Positions 29,701 to 39,559 are shown, counted from the first letter of the stretch. The stretch: DNA of 64,000 nt from Geomonas ferrireducens (GCF_004917065.1 NZ_SSYA01000003.1:124001-188000); one strand, 5' to 3'. Numbers and translations: made by a program. Notes: generated by a model not told the origin, from the letters alone.

Positions 29701-31335
29701 CCTGACCGCGGTCGCGGTGATGATCTCCTCGCGGATCGGGTCGATCGGCGGGTTGGTCACTTGGGCGAAGAGCTGCTTGAAGTAGCTGTAAAGAAGCTGC
29801 GGCTTCTCGGAGAGGACCGCGAGCGGGGTGTCGGTGCCCATGGAGCCAAGCGGCTGCACGCCGGAGGTCGCCATGGGGCCGATGATGGTCTCCTGGTCCT
29901 CGAAGGTGTAGCCGAAGGCCTTCTGGCGCTGCACGAGGGGGGATTCCTCCTCGCCCTGCGTCTTCGCCGCTTTCGGGAGGTCGGCCAGCAGGTGGTGGTT
30001 CACCTTGACCCAGTCGGCGTAGGGCTTCGCGGTGGCGAGGTCGTTCTTGATCTCCTCGTCCGGGATGATGCGACCCTGTTCGGTGTCGATGAGGAACATC
30101 TTGCCCGGCTGGAGGCGACCCTTCTTGATCACCTTCGCGGGGGATACCGGCAGAACGCCAGCCTCGCTCGCCATGATGACGAGGTCGTCGTCGGTCAGGT
30201 AGTAGCGGCAGGGACGCAGGCCGTTTCTGTCCAGCACCGCGCCGATGATGCGGCCGTCGGTGAAGGTGAGGGCGGCGGGGCCGTCCCACGGCTCCATGAG
30301 GCAAGAGTGGTACTCGTAGAAGGCACGCTTCTCACGGCTCATGGTCTCGTGGTTCTCCCACGGCTCCGGCACCATCATCATAACGGCGTGGGGGAGGGAA
30401 CGGCCGGTCATGAGCAGGAGCTCGAGACAGTTGTCGAACATCGCCGAGTCGGAGCCGTTGGTGTTGATAACCGGCAGGAGCTTCTTGATGTCGTCGCCGA
30501 AGAGCTCGCTGTTGAACATGGACTGGCGCGCGTGCATCCAGTTCACGTTGCCGCGCAGGGTGTTGATCTCGCCGTTGTGGGCGAGGTAGTGGTACGGGTG
30601 CGCACGGTCCCAGGAGGGGAAGGTGTTCGTGGAGAAGCGGGAGTGGACTACCGCGATGGCGCTCTCGACCGCCTCGTCGCGCAGCTCGGGGAAGTACTGG
30701 TCCAGCTGGGCCGGCATCAGCATCCCTTTGTAGACTATGGTGCGGGTCGAGATGCTGGCGACGTACCAGTACGGATCGACCTCCTCGTCGCGTATCTCGT
30801 GGATCGCGCGCTGGTTCACGAGGTAGAGCTTCCTGTTGAAGGCGTCCTCGTCGGCGCACGAAGCGTCGCGTTTGAAGAAGATCTGGCGCACGAGCGGCTC
30901 GCCCGCCTTGGCGGTGTCGCCCAAGGACGAGTTGTCCGTCGGCACCTCGCGCCAGCCGATCACCTCGACCCCTTCCTCTCTTATGATGCGCTGGAAGACG
31001 TGCTTCGCCGCGCTCCTTTCGGTCGCCTCGGGGGAGGTGAAGAGCATGGCGACGCCGTATTCGCCCGGAGCCGGGAGTTCGAAGCCGAGCTCGGGGCATG
31101 CCTTGCGGAAAAAGGCGTCGGGGATCTGGATCAGGATGCCGGCACCGTCACCGGTGTTGTGCTCGCTCCCCACCGCGCCGCGGTGGTCGAGGTTTTCCAG
31201 GACGGTTATCGCCTGTTTGACGATCTCGTGGGATTTCTTTCCCTTGATGTTGGTGACGAAGCCGACGCCGCAGGCGTCGTGCTCGAACTGGGGATCGTAC
31301 ATCCCTTGCTTCTTGGGTAATCCGATTGTTTTCAT
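26752..31335 (-). CDS. gltB: Glutamate synthase, large subunit
   Basis: A 1527-residue enzyme that makes two glutamates from glutamine and 2-oxoglutarate. A 21-residue propeptide precedes the nucleophile Cys22 (HDACGVGF) of the class II amidotransferase domain (about 22-430). A central domain is followed by the FMN-binding synthase domain (about 830-1200), with [22 protein letters not shown] and the [3Fe-4S] motif [15 protein letters not shown]. The C-terminal GXGXG beta-helix domain (about 1270-1460) holds repeated G-A-x-G segments. It pairs with gltD downstream. The very long antisense frame across this gene is a codon-bias artefact. Confidence 0.98.
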   Translation of the reverse strand: MKTIGLPKKQGMYDPQFEHDACGVGFVTNIKGKKSHEIVKQAITVLENLDHRGAVGSEHNTGDGAGILIQIPDAFFRKACPELGFELPAPGEYGVAMLFTSPEATERSAAKHVFQRIIREEGVEVIGWREVPTDNSSLGDTAKAGEPLVRQIFFKRDASCADEDAFNRKLYLVNQRAIHEIRDEEVDPYWYVASISTRTIVYKGMLMPAQLDQYFPELRDEAVESAIAVVHSRFSTNTFPSWDRAHPYHYLAHNGEINTLRGNVNWMHARQSMFNSELFGDDIKKLLPVINTNGSDSAMFDNCLELLLMTGRSLPHAVMMMVPEPWENHETMSREKRAFYEYHSCLMEPWDGPAALTFTDGRIIGAVLDRNGLRPCRYYLTDDDLVIMASEAGVLPVSPAKVIKKGRLQPGKMFLIDTEQGRIIPDEEIKNDLATAKPYADWVKVNHHLLADLPKAAKTQGEEESPLVQRQKAFGYTFEDQETIIGPMATSGVQPLGSMGTDTPLAVLSEKPQLLYSYFKQLFAQVTNPPIDPIREEIITATAVRIGSESNLLKPSATSARVIRLEHPILTNEDMEKIRSLDRPGFKTATLSLLFKAADGAEGMEKALDSLFSSAIRHIEMGTTVLILSDRGVNEEYAALPALLAVAGLHHHLIRTATRTHASLILESGEPREVHHFAVLLGYGVTAINPYLAFESIDDMIKEGMLTGIDYKTGVKNFIKASIKGIVKTMAKMGISTIQSYRGAQICEAVGLHQSLIDKYFTWTPSRIGGIDLSGIAQELLQRHKKAYPHRVPADPTLDPGGQYQWRKEGEEHLFNPLTIQALQKATRTNDYKEFKVFSQLIDEQNERLYTLRGLLDFNTEIRIPVPIEEVESVEEIMKRFKTGAMSYGSISQEAHEALAIAMNRIGGRSNTGEGGEDPERFTWTNAEGDSKNSAIKQVASGRFGVTSNYLSNASELQIKMAQGAKPGEGGELPGHKVYPWVAKTRHTTPGVGLVSPPPHHDIYSIEDLAELIHDLKNANRRARISVKLVSEVGVGTIAAGVAKAHADVVLVSGYDGGTGASPLSSIKHAGLPWELGLAETHQTLVLNNLRSRIIVEVDGQLKTGRDVAIAALLGAEEFGFATAPLVTLGCVMMRVCHSNTCPAGVATQDPELRKNFSGKPEYVVNYMRFIAQEVREIMAELGFRTFNDMVGRANRLEPKRAVAHWKAQGLDFSNVLYQPQMGIKGSRYCTESQDHGLDKSLDMTKLLDICKPAIEKGEKVSAEVAITNVDRVVGTIVGNEVTRTYGAEGLPDDTIRLKFHGSAGQSFGAFVPKGMTLELAGDANDYVGKGLSGGTIVVYPPDGSPFKAEENIIAGNVALYGATSGTAYISGIAGERFCVRNSGVSAVVEGVGDHGCEYMTGGTVVVLGETGRNFAAGMSGGVAYVLDSAGDFKERCNTEMVKLEQLEEQDLETLKEMISQHAKRTGSARATRILHDWKTHAHKFVKVMPTDYKRVLLAIERAKAAGLTGDDALSAAFEENARQAAH

Positions 31336-31701
31336 GATGCAACCTTTTGCGAGGTAGTGATCGTGCGCTGCGTCTGCGAAAAGGAGCAGTTACTGTGCCA
31401 ACTCGGCAGAAACAGGCGCGGAAAAAATGTTTACGGTGTAAGTGGCGGCTTTCCCGCCATCCCTGCGTGGCCGCTGGTGGCGAGGTGGCCGCGTGTTGTA
31501 ATACAAAGTGACTACTCTTGCTACTCAGGAGTGTACTCATCTGCCCGATAGTAGTCATCCATCTGACGCAAGGAAGTCAGAAAAAAACGCCCTGCCTTGA
31601 TAACGTGCTAAAGAAGGGGGCGATGCTTCCGAAGAGAATACAATGAAATGTAACACTGTTATTGTCGCGGCGCCGAATAAGAACAACAGTCGAGGAAAAT
31701 C
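31336..31701. other. Divergent region between gltB and the MCP gene, with an inverted repeat
   Basis: 366 bases without a gene. An inverted repeat GACTACT (31510-31516) / AGTAGTC (31550-31556) flanks another partial dyad (ACTCaggaGTGT). It lies about 175-220 bases upstream of gltB, a reasonable place for an operator, but I recognise no known regulator site. Confidence 0.5.
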
Positions 31702-32880
31702 ATGAAATTTCTCTTTGGTCTCTACCTGCACCTGCGCATCCGCACCCGCATCATCCTGCTCTGTGTCTGTTACAGCTTCTGCATTGTCTTCGCCGTAGGA
31801 GCGGGACGCTCCTTCTCCCTGTCCATCTCGGTCATATCCACCGCGCTCTTTCTCATTGCCGGAGCTTTCTTCAGTTCCCTGCTTTTCTGGTCGGTGAACG
31901 ACGCACTGAAAAGGATCATCGGCATCCTGGAGACCATGATCAGCGGGGACCTCACCAAGCCGATCCAGGCCAAGCGCAACAACGAGATCAGCACCATCAT
32001 CCGCTCCATCGACACGCTGCAGACCACGATGCGGGACATGATCCGCCGGATTCAGCAGAGCTCCGAGCAGGTGGCGCTCACCTCGCACCAGTTGCAGGAC
32101 AACGCCGACCGCATCTCCGCGGGGACCGACGACGTCGCCTCCCAGACCAACGCCGTGGCCGTCGCCAGTGAAGAGATGGCCGCGACCTCAGGCGACATCG
32201 CGAGAAACTGCGTGCACGCCGCCGAGAACTCGACCCGTGCGAGCCGGACCGCGAGCTCCGGCGCCGACGTGGTGCGGCAGACGACGCTCGGAATGGAACG
32301 GATCGCAAGCCGGGTGCAGGGGGCGGCCAAGACCGTGGAGGAACTGGGCGCCCAGTCGGACCAGATCGACCAGATCATCGGTACCATCCAGGAGATCGCG
32401 GACCAGACCAACCTGCTCGCTTTGAACGCGGCGATCGAGGCGGCGCGCGCCGGAGAGCAGGGGCGCGGTTTCGCCGTCGTTGCCGACGAGGTGCGCGCCT
32501 TAGCCGAGAGGACGACCCGGGCGACCCGGGAGATAGGCGAGATGATCAAGGCGATCCAGGGGGGGACGCGCGGCGCCATCGCCGCCATCGAGGAAGGGGT
32601 TGCCGAGGTGGGAAAAGGGGCGGAGTATTCGGCGCGATCGGGCGAGGCGTTGGAGGAAATCCTGGCCCAGGTGGGCGTGGTGAGCGATCAGATCAACCAG
32701 ATCACCACGGCTGCCCAGCAGCAGACCTCCACCACCGACGAGATAACCCGCAGCATCCAGAGGATCACCGACGTGGTGCAGCAGACGGCCCATGGCGTCA
32801 CCGAAACCGCCGCCGCGGCGTCCACACTCTCCCATCAGTCGGAAGAACTGCAGCGCCTGGTGCGCCAGTTCAGGCTTTAA
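31702..32880 (+). CDS. Methyl-accepting chemotaxis protein without a periplasmic sensor domain
   Basis: A 392-residue protein. Two hydrophobic segments (about 16-38 and 42-66) are joined by only a few residues, so there is no room for an extracytoplasmic ligand domain. A HAMP-like region (about 67-120) and the cytoplasmic coiled-coil signalling domain follow. The conserved hairpin tip reads [42 protein letters not shown] in two adjoining pieces. It must sense through the membrane, the cytoplasm or a partner. No CheR/CheB docking pentapeptide is at the C-terminus (ends LVRQFRL). It is a single-gene unit. Confidence 0.92.
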   Translation: MKFLFGLYLHLRIRTRIILLCVCYSFCIVFAVGAGRSFSLSISVISTALFLIAGAFFSSLLFWSVNDALKRIIGILETMISGDLTKPIQAKRNNEISTIIRSIDTLQTTMRDMIRRIQQSSEQVALTSHQLQDNADRISAGTDDVASQTNAVAVASEEMAATSGDIARNCVHAAENSTRASRTASSGADVVRQTTLGMERIASRVQGAAKTVEELGAQSDQIDQIIGTIQEIADQTNLLALNAAIEAARAGEQGRGFAVVADEVRALAERTTRATREIGEMIKAIQGGTRGAIAAIEEGVAEVGKGAEYSARSGEALEEILAQVGVVSDQINQITTAAQQQTSTTDEITRSIQRITDVVQQTAHGVTETAAAASTLSHQSEELQRLVRQFRL

Positions 32881-33028
32881 AGCCGGCCGCAGGCGGCCCT
32901 TTGCGGGCTTCGGAACGCTAGCCCGTACGCCTGACGACCTTTGAGAGTCAGGGCCGCAGCGCTCTTTCGATGGCCTCCTTCAAGCATCTGCTTGGTGAGG
33001 TCGGCCGCTCGTTGCGCGGATCTCGCAA

Positions 33029-33058
33029 AAAAAAGCCGCCCGAGTGGGGCGGCTTTTG
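33029..33058. terminator. Terminator between the MCP and PEP-CTERM genes
   Basis: Stem AAAAGCCGCCC / GGGCGGCTTTT (one offset G) with an A-run before and T-run after. Likely works for both convergent genes. Confidence 0.85.
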
Positions 33059-33077
33059 CCAAAACAAGCGCGGTGCG

Positions 33078-33752
33078 TCAGGCCCGCACCCTGCGCCGGC
33101 CGTAGACGGCAAGTCCCAGGAAGCCGACTCCAAGCAGCAGGAAGGTGCCCGGTTCCGGCACTGGGGCCAGTTCCGCATCGAAGCTGGTGCTGGCGTGACC
33201 GGTATGGGTGATTTCCAGCGCCTGGGTCAGGGAGTAGGGAACGTCGAGGCCCAGTGCGGAAGCGGTGTTGACGTCGCTGAAGGCGAGGCCGCTGTACAGT
33301 TCCTCGGTCAAAACCGTGCTCATGGCAAAGGCGGTGTTGGCGGCGTCGAAATAGGTGCTGTACTTGACCGTTCCTCCCGTGGTCCCGCCGATGGCGGCCT
33401 GGAAGCTGGAAGCTGCGCCGGTAAAGCCGGTGTCGGTGAGGTAGATGTAGAGCTTGCTGGTGCCGCTCGAGCCGCTCGTCACGTCGACCGAGTTCAGCTC
33501 CAGCCACGGGGAGTCCAGGCTCCCGAGGATAGGGTAGGAAAGCCCGGTGCTCACGTTGGTGGTGAAGGCACCGATGCTGCCGATGTAGGTGACGGCGCCT
33601 GCCGCGGGGTTAACGTCCCCCACCCCGTTGTCCCCAATGGTGACGGTATTGACGCCGCCGTCCGTCAGTCTTATGGATAGTGCGTTTGCAGATGTGGTCA
33701 TCAGCGTCAGGGTGAGCATGATGACCGCCAATCCTCCTCTTCTCATGCGCAT
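33078..33752 (-). CDS. PEP-CTERM sorting domain protein
   Basis: A 224-residue secreted protein. It has a signal peptide (to SANA), a beta-rich Gly/Thr/Ser-rich mature domain, and a C-terminal PEP-CTERM signal: VPEPGTFLLLG, hydrophobic helix, then GRRRVRA. The signal is recognised by an exosortase (EpsH-type), which cleaves and releases or anchors such proteins during exopolysaccharide export. No exosortase is in this window. The mature domain has no recognisable enzymatic motif and is likely structural. A good sigma-54 promoter lies about 50 bases upstream, fitting the RpoN/PrsR control known for PEP-CTERM genes in other bacteria. Confidence 0.9.
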   Translation of the reverse strand: MRMRRGGLAVIMLTLTLMTTSANALSIRLTDGGVNTVTIGDNGVGDVNPAAGAVTYIGSIGAFTTNVSTGLSYPILGSLDSPWLELNSVDVTSGSSGTSKLYIYLTDTGFTGAASSFQAAIGGTTGGTVKYSTYFDAANTAFAMSTVLTEELYSGLAFSDVNTASALGLDVPYSLTQALEITHTGHASTSFDAELAPVPEPGTFLLLGVGFLGLAVYGRRRVRA

Positions 33753-33798
33753 GGGTTACCCTCCTTGAGGTGGTACTTTATGTAACGCCCATACGCTC

Positions 33799-33814
33799 AG
33801 CATCATGCATGCCA
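33799..33814 (-). promoter_or_regulatory. Candidate sigma-54 promoter of the PEP-CTERM gene
   Basis: The minus strand reads TGGCATGCATGATGCT. GG and GC are correctly spaced and only two consensus positions differ. The -12 element is about 48 bases upstream of the ATG. Confidence 0.6.
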
Positions 33815-34098
33815 GTCTCTGGTAAAGCATAAGGTTTCAGATAGTTATGTCTGTGATGCCTGCTTGACTTGCCCCCCTTGTTTTACTGCGCATGCTGCCG
33901 TGACCGGCGTAAACTGCGTGAAATCAAGAGCTTGCCGGCCCGAGACCGTGCTGCTGGCAAGCGCGTCAGGCTGTCCGTGACCGTAGCGGCTTTACACACC
34001 TCCTTTACACTTTGAGGGAACCACACGAAAAAAATGAACCGTGACCGCTGTTTGTGCCTCTGAGAGTGGTGTCGGAAAATTAGACACGCTGTGTGTCC
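33815..34098. other. Intergenic region before the PEP-CTERM promoter
   Basis: Nothing gene-like. It contains a small dyad GACAC/GTGTC (34083-34097) next to the terminator of the HD-GYP gene. Confidence 0.45.
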
Positions 34099-34132
34099 AA
34101 AAAGAAAGGGACCGCCTCTGGGCGATCCCTCG
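34099..34132 (-). terminator. Intrinsic terminator of the HD-GYP/REC gene
   Basis: On the minus strand AGGGATCGCC pairs with GGCGGTCCCT (one mismatch), followed by TTTCTTTTT. It lies about 40 bases after the stop. Confidence 0.85.
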
Positions 34133-34171
34133 TTGGTGTGTGCCGCTGTTCCGGACCGGCGCACCCCTGCA

Positions 34172-35593
34172 TCATTGACCGATTGCTTGTCCGACGCAGT
34201 AATCATGGGAGTCGCTCTTTACCCCCCAGCGCCGCAGGCCGAAGCTGACCGCACGCATGAGGTTGGTCCTGTTGTACGGCTTCTGGTTCAGGAAGAAGTG
34301 GGGATCGTCGCCAAGGCGCATGTAGAACTCTCCCGGAGCCTCGGGAGCCCCGGAGAGCGCGCATACCGTGGTGGCGGGGAAGCCCCGAGTTTTCCCCTCC
34401 TCCTGGCGGATGAGCTGCGCCGTCTTTGCGCCGGAAATGCCGGGGAGGTTGTAGTCCAGACAGACGAGCCCGTAAGGGGTCTGCTCGCCTAGGGCCGTCA
34501 CGAACTTCTGCAACGCCTCTTCCCCGGTTGCCGCGCAGTCCACGTGGCAAAACGGCTTCAACACCCGTTCCAGAAGCTTGCGGTCCAGTTCGTCGTCGTC
34601 GACTATGAGCGCACGCATGGTTCCCTCCTCCGTGTCCGATTGCGTTATGGTGCGGGAAAGAGGCCCGTCGATGGTCTCGCTCCCTTGTGTAGTGCAGGTG
34701 GTGGCGCCGGCTGCATCGGGGCATCCTATCCCGTTCCTCGGGGCCGGGCCGGTTGCCTGCCTGATTGTGCCGATAGTTGATGTTTCGGGATGGCTCACGC
34801 CGTCGTGGCCTTGCGCGATGGTCTCGACCTGGGGCAAAAGCCGCGTGAAAGCGGCCACGACGTAGGGGTCGAACCGGACTCCGCTCATGGAGACGATGTA
34901 GGCGCTCGCACGCTTCCACGAAAAGGCCTTCTTGTACACCCGGGAAGTGGTCAGGGCATCGAAGACGTCGGCCACCGAGACGATGCGCGCGGCAAGCGGA
35001 ATGGCCTCCCCCGCCAGGCCGTCGGGATAGCCCAGGCCGTCCCAGCGCTCGTGGTGCCAAAGCGCGATGTCGGCGGCCATCTGGAAGACGAGGGCGCCCT
35101 CCTCGGGATTGCAGCAGGCCCCGCCGCTGTCCCTGTCGGCTGCGGCGATGATGTCTCGGCCGATGCGGGTGTGGGTCTTCATGACCTCGAACTCTTCCCG
35201 GCTAAGCGAGGCGGGTTTGAGCAGGATGCGGTCCGGGATGCCGATCTTCCCGATGTCGTGCAGCGGGACCACCCTTACCAGGCGCTCTATCCACTGCCGG
35301 CTCAGCAGGGAGGAGTACGGTGAGTCGAGCTTCAGCGCGTTCCCCAGTGCCAGCGTGTAGTCCTGCACCCGCTTTACGTGGCGCCCGGTCTCCCGGTCCC
35401 GTGCCTCGGCGATGCTCGTCAGCAGGTCCACCGCCACCTCGCACGCGTGTCTTTTCTCACGGCGGTGGCGCTCGAGTTCGCGCAAAAGGCGCAGGTTCTC
35501 GGCCTCCAGCATCAGCATGGGGTGGTCCTTTGCGGCCTTTTGCCGCTCTTGCGATGTTGGTACCGGAGTAAACACCTGCGTCTCCTCATGCAT
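34172..35593 (-). CDS. HD-GYP phosphodiesterase fused to a C-terminal receiver domain
   Basis: A 473-residue frame. Residues about 50-255 form an HD-GYP domain, with LHDIGKIGIPD (His112, Asp113) and HHERWDGLGYPDG (180-192), the metal site and GYP signature of c-di-GMP hydrolases. Residues about 256-325 are a low-complexity linker. Residues 326-473 form a receiver domain (IVDDDELD, phospho-acceptor Asp in CLDYNLPG). This order is the reverse of the usual REC-HD-GYP. Codon 326 is an ATG at 34618 preceded by GGAGGGAACC, a very good ribosome site. The receiver may thus also be made alone (34172-34618, 148 aa), and the fusion may have arisen by loss of a stop. Confidence 0.85.
   Translation of the reverse strand: MHEETQVFTPVPTSQERQKAAKDHPMLMLEAENLRLLRELERHRREKRHACEVAVDLLTSIAEARDRETGRHVKRVQDYTLALGNALKLDSPYSSLLSRQWIERLVRVVPLHDIGKIGIPDRILLKPASLSREEFEVMKTHTRIGRDIIAAADRDSGGACCNPEEGALVFQMAADIALWHHERWDGLGYPDGLAGEAIPLAARIVSVADVFDALTTSRVYKKAFSWKRASAYIVSMSGVRFDPYVVAAFTRLLPQVETIAQGHDGVSHPETSTIGTIRQATGPAPRNGIGCPDAAGATTCTTQGSETIDGPLSRTITQSDTEEGTMRALIVDDDELDRKLLERVLKPFCHVDCAATGEEALQKFVTALGEQTPYGLVCLDYNLPGISGAKTAQLIRQEEGKTRGFPATTVCALSGAPEAPGEFYMRLGDDPHFFLNQKPYNRTNLMRAVSFGLRRWGVKSDSHDYCVGQAIGQ
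34618..34634 (-). promoter_or_regulatory. Internal ribosome binding site and start of the receiver domain
   Basis: The minus strand reads GGAGGGAACCATG, ending at the ATG 34618-34616, in frame within the longer HD-GYP frame. Its quality suggests the receiver was, or still is, a separate gene. Confidence 0.6.
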
Positions 35594-35658
35594 ACCGCCA
35601 TGTGCGCAGGGGCACCGTTGAGGTTCCCTCTGCGTCTGCCCCGTTGCCGGGGGGTGGA

Positions 35659-35679
35659 CGATGGTCTCATTAATAGCAG
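35659..35679 (-). promoter_or_regulatory. Shared promoter-like element, copy 1
   Basis: The minus strand reads CTGCTATTAATGA followed, after two bases, by CCATCG. It includes a TATTAAT -10-like core about 70 bases upstream of the HD-GYP start. Nearly the same element occurs at 39600-39619 upstream of the large kinase. Confidence 0.5.
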
Positions 35680-35773
35680 GGACTTGTTTTTTTGTATGTC
35701 GGGCGCGGGACGTTAAAGGTGAGAGACTTTTTCCGACATGCAGCGGGAGCGAGAGGGGAGGAGCGCGCTCCGC

Positions 35774-35807
35774 GGCGGGAGAGGCGAAGGGATCCGCCTC
35801 TCCCGCC
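35774..35807. terminator. GC-rich hairpin after the NarL-type regulator
   Basis: A 13-bp perfect stem GGCGGGAGAGGCG / CGCCTCTCCCGCC with an 8-base loop, starting 7 bases after the regulator stop. It lacks a clear T-run. Confidence 0.6.
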
Positions 35808-35813
35808 GGGGGA

Positions 35814-36455
35814 TCAGGCGTTGTCGCACAGAAGTCCGTTTTTTACGACGTAGGTGGTCAGTTCCGCGTTGTTCTTCATCCCCATCTTGAGCAGAACCCG
35901 GGTCCGGTAGGTGCTGATGGTCTTGACGCTCAGGGCGAGCTTGTCGGCGATGCCGGTCAGGGTGAGCCCGGAGCCGATCATGCACATGATCTGGTACTCG
36001 CGGTCGGAAAGAAGCGTGTGCGGCTCCGCTCCGCGGGGATTGGCGAGCTCGGTGAAGAGTCGCTCCGCGAGGTTCGAGCTCAGGTACTTGCCGCCGGTGT
36101 GGACCTTGCGGATCGCGTGCACCAGTTCCTGGGAGGCGGTCTCCTTGGTGAGGTAGCCGGCGGCGCCGGAGCGGATGGCGCGGATGGCGTACTGCTCCTC
36201 CGGGTGCATGCTGAGTACCAGCACCGGCGTCGTAATCCCCTCGGCCTTCAACTGCTTCAGGGCGTCAAGACCGCTTCTGCCGGGAAGCGAGATGTCGAGG
36301 ACGATGACGTCGCAGGCCACACTCCCCAAACGGGCGAACAGCTCCTGGATGTCCCCCGCCTCGCCGACCACGGTGATGTCGTCGGTGTCGTGCAAAAGCC
36401 CCTTGAGCCCCTCGCGCAGTATCTTGTGATCGTCAGTGAGCAAAACCCTTATCAT
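35814..36455 (-). CDS. NarL/FixJ-type response regulator
   Basis: A 213-residue regulator. The receiver domain (about 3-120) has DDHKILREGLK, phospho-acceptor Asp in VLDISLPGRSG and Lys in LTKE. The LuxR-type helix-turn-helix (about 148-205) reads LSDREYQIMCMIGSGLTLTGIADKLALSVKTISTYRTRV. Its start overlaps the stop of the upstream kinase by 4 bases (ATGA), so the two are a coupled two-component pair. Targets are unknown. A GC-rich hairpin follows the gene. Confidence 0.93.
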   Translation of the reverse strand: MIRVLLTDDHKILREGLKGLLHDTDDITVVGEAGDIQELFARLGSVACDVIVLDISLPGRSGLDALKQLKAEGITTPVLVLSMHPEEQYAIRAIRSGAAGYLTKETASQELVHAIRKVHTGGKYLSSNLAERLFTELANPRGAEPHTLLSDREYQIMCMIGSGLTLTGIADKLALSVKTISTYRTRVLLKMGMKNNAELTTYVVKNGLLCDNA

Positions 36456-39400
36456 CTCTTTTTCCTCCTTCGTTCCACGGGCATCTCAACCCGAATCGTA
36501 GTTCCCTTACCGTGCACTCCCCTGATCTCGGCCGTCCCTCCCCAGCGCAGGGCCCTCTCCTTGATCCCTAGAAGGCCAAGCGACTGCAGGTTGTTGATCT
36601 GTTCCTCGTTGATGCCGCGGCCGTTGTCCTCTATCTGCAGCACGATGCCGTCCTCACTTATGTCGAGGAGGATCTCGGCCTTCGTCGCGCCGGAGTGGCG
36701 CATCACGTTGGTCATGCTTTCCTGGAAGATGCGGAAGAGGGAGTTGGCCCGTTCCGGGTCGACCTCGGCGTCGCGCTGCGGGACGATGAACCGGCAGTCG
36801 ATCTGGCGCTGGCGGTAAAGCTCCAGCTGCTCCTCGATGGCGGCGACCAGGCCGAGCTCGTCCAGCATGCGGGGGCGGAGGTCCCGCGTGATGCGGCGCG
36901 CGCACTGTATGGTGACGTTCAGGAGCTCGTTCATCGCCTTCACCTTCGCGGCGTACTTTTCGTCCCCTTCCGGGATGCGCTTTTGGAACCAGGCGACGTC
37001 CATCATGAGCGCGGCAAGCAGTTGCCCCAGCTCGTCGTGGATCTCCTGGGCCACCGAGGCCCGCTCGTGCTCGGCTACCGTCTCTATTCGCTCCGCCAGT
37101 CGCCGCAGGTCCGCGGTCCGCTCGGCCACGGCGCGTTTCAGCTCCTCCTTCGCCTCGTGCTGCGCCGTGATGTCGCGGGCGATGCCCAAAATCCCCAGCT
37201 GGTTCCCGGCGCGGTCCAGCATCGGGGTTTTCTTCGTTTCCAGCAGGATGCGCCTTCCTCCGCTGCTGTCGGTCAGCCATTCCTCGTGAGCGATCTGACG
37301 GCCTGCCGCGAGCACCTCACGGTCCCTTTTTACGAAAAGCTCGGCCTCTTCTGCGTTCCAGATGTCGCGATCCGTCCGGCCGATGATCTCCGCTTCCGGG
37401 TGCCCCGCCATCTTCTGAAATGCCGGGTTTGCCGCGAGAAACACGCCGTTTACGTCCTTCAGAAAGATCAGGTCCGGGATGGTGCTGATGATGGTACGCA
37501 AAAGCGACCGCTCCTGCTCCAGTTGTTCCTCCATCCGGATGCGGTCGGTGATATCACGGGAGATGGCGAAGATCCCGGTCACGGCGCCGGCATGGTCACG
37601 GATCGGCCCCTTCACCACGTTGAAGACGCGGGACTGCCCCAGGTGGTTGCGGCGGGATTGTTCGAAGGAGACGATGGCGCCGGTTTCCAGTACGCGCCGG
37701 TCGTACGCGAGGATCACCTCTTCCTCTTCCGCCCCATAGATGCGGGTTTCCTCACTGCCGATCGCCTCCCGTCCGAGAAACTCCAGCCCCGCCTTGTTCA
37801 TCATGAGGTAGGTCCCCTGGCGGTCCTTGACCGAGATCGGGTCGGGCGTCGTTTCGATGACTGCGTTTAAAAGCTGCCGGCTTTCCCTCAGTTGCGCGGT
37901 GCGCTCCTCGACGCGCTGCTCCAGGCTCTGGTTCAGCTGTTTGAGCGCCGTGTGCGAGAGCAACAGCTCCCTCGTCATCACCTGCACGTTGTCGGTGAGC
38001 CCCTTGAACTCGGTGGTCACCGGAGGAGGCCACTCGATGGTGGTTCCGGCCGCGATCTGGGCGGGAAGCTCGCGCGTCACGCGCTCGAAGTCCGAGAGGA
38101 TGGAGGCGATCCTGCCGGCGAAAAGCCGTGAGCAGAAGACCAGTAACACGAGCAGCAGACCGATGCCGGAGAGCGCCGCGGTGATCTTTTCGGAGAGCGC
38201 GGTGATGGGGCGCTTGAGCGGAGACTCAACCACCAGCTTCCACCCCGGGTACCCGTCCAGCGGCATCTCCTTCACGTAAAACGAGGCAAGCCAGCGCTTG
38301 TACGGGCTCAACCCGGGTTTGGGGGCCGGGATCCAGTGGCGTATCCCTTTGGCCACCGGCATCAGGGAGCCCCCTGCGGGAAGGACGTAAGGGGTGAGGG
38401 GCCTTAACTCCTGCTTGGTACTCATGACCACCATCCCCCGGTCGTCGACGAGGGTCACCTGCACGGAGTCTTCGTGCACGAGCTTTTGCAGGAGCTCCGT
38501 CAGGCTGCCGAGGTCGGCGACGCCGAATACGGCGCCCCGGTAACCTTCCTTTTCAAGCACCGGCGCGACCAGGATGAGTCTCGGCCCCGGCGCGCCGATC
38601 CTCCCCTGGAAGAGCTCCATCACCTCGGGGTAGGGTGGGGTGGAGACCTTCTTCAGGTAACTGCGGTCCGACAGGTCCAGTCCGACGGTGGTCGCGCCGT
38701 TCTCGTCCACGGCCGGGGAGAAGGCCACCGTGATGCCTCGCTCGTCGGTCATCCCGAGGCGCCTGAAGTCGGTGAGCGACTGGCGCATGTTCTCCAGGTC
38801 GCGCCGCATGTGGGCCACCGGTCCGCTGCTGGAGGAGGCAAGGAAGCGGATCACCCCGAGGCTGCTGTCCAGCCAGGATGCCGCTCCGGTCTGGGCCGCG
38901 GTGGCGATACGAACCGTTGCCTCCTGGTGCCGTGCGAGGTCCTGGCGCATCGTGTGTCTTATGTCCAGGTAGAGGAAAAGCAGGGTCGGGATGGTGACAA
39001 AGAGCGATATGGCGACGAAGATCAGCTGGCGCAGCCCGGGAAGCCTTTCCTGGCGCCGCCGGTAGAAGCCGTAGCCCATGTGGAGCGCGGCCGCGATCAG
39101 CGTGTTGACGATGCCGTTGATCCCCTGCTTGAGCCCCATCACCATGGCGGGCAGGAGAGGGAAGTGCATGACACCGGCGTAGAAGAAGAGCACGAGGGCG
39201 ATGCCGCCGCTGAACCAGTAGGCTAGGTTGTTAAGGACCGGGTCGCGGTCTTTGGAGAGGTTCAACCGCGCGGTGCAGAGCGTCTCGGCGCAGAAGATGA
39301 TCACCGCCCAGGGATGGTGCCAGAGAAACCAGGTGCAGCTGGCGGCGATGAGCGTCGCCGTCATCCCGGCAACGAGACCGAAGCGCATCAGGGCGAACAT

Positions 39401-39559
39401 GGAGAGGATGGAGCCGAAGATGAAATCGACGTTGAAGAAGAATTCCAGCTTGAACCAGTTCAGTACGAATCCGGCGAGGCCGAAGGCGATCCCGATGGCT
39501 GCCTGGTGCCGGCAGTTCGGCCGGGATGAGTACGTCTTTTGCGCTTTCTGGTCCGGCAT
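36452..39559 (-). CDS. Large membrane sensor kinase (membrane sensor + Cache + 2 PAS + HisKA_3)
   Basis: A 1035-residue kinase. The N-terminal 190 residues hold several hydrophobic segments resembling a MASE-type or ECF-like membrane sensor. A further helix (about 178-200) leads to a Cache-like extracytoplasmic domain (about 200-445) and a closing helix (about 455-475). HAMP-like linker, then PAS domains at about 555-675 and 685-800 follow. The NarX-type DHp domain has H-box QEIHDELGQLLAALM, with ATPase motifs DNGRGI and GLLGIKERA. It is coupled to the NarL-type regulator. Combining an integral membrane sensor, Cache and two PAS domains suggests integration of several signals. Confidence 0.9.
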   Translation of the reverse strand: MPDQKAQKTYSSRPNCRHQAAIGIAFGLAGFVLNWFKLEFFFNVDFIFGSILSMFALMRFGLVAGMTATLIAASCTWFLWHHPWAVIIFCAETLCTARLNLSKDRDPVLNNLAYWFSGGIALVLFFYAGVMHFPLLPAMVMGLKQGINGIVNTLIAAALHMGYGFYRRRQERLPGLRQLIFVAISLFVTIPTLLFLYLDIRHTMRQDLARHQEATVRIATAAQTGAASWLDSSLGVIRFLASSSSGPVAHMRRDLENMRQSLTDFRRLGMTDERGITVAFSPAVDENGATTVGLDLSDRSYLKKVSTPPYPEVMELFQGRIGAPGPRLILVAPVLEKEGYRGAVFGVADLGSLTELLQKLVHEDSVQVTLVDDRGMVVMSTKQELRPLTPYVLPAGGSLMPVAKGIRHWIPAPKPGLSPYKRWLASFYVKEMPLDGYPGWKLVVESPLKRPITALSEKITAALSGIGLLLVLLVFCSRLFAGRIASILSDFERVTRELPAQIAAGTTIEWPPPVTTEFKGLTDNVQVMTRELLLSHTALKQLNQSLEQRVEERTAQLRESRQLLNAVIETTPDPISVKDRQGTYLMMNKAGLEFLGREAIGSEETRIYGAEEEEVILAYDRRVLETGAIVSFEQSRRNHLGQSRVFNVVKGPIRDHAGAVTGIFAISRDITDRIRMEEQLEQERSLLRTIISTIPDLIFLKDVNGVFLAANPAFQKMAGHPEAEIIGRTDRDIWNAEEAELFVKRDREVLAAGRQIAHEEWLTDSSGGRRILLETKKTPMLDRAGNQLGILGIARDITAQHEAKEELKRAVAERTADLRRLAERIETVAEHERASVAQEIHDELGQLLAALMMDVAWFQKRIPEGDEKYAAKVKAMNELLNVTIQCARRITRDLRPRMLDELGLVAAIEEQLELYRQRQIDCRFIVPQRDAEVDPERANSLFRIFQESMTNVMRHSGATKAEILLDISEDGIVLQIEDNGRGINEEQINNLQSLGLLGIKERALRWGGTAEIRGVHGKGTTIRVEMPVERRRKKR

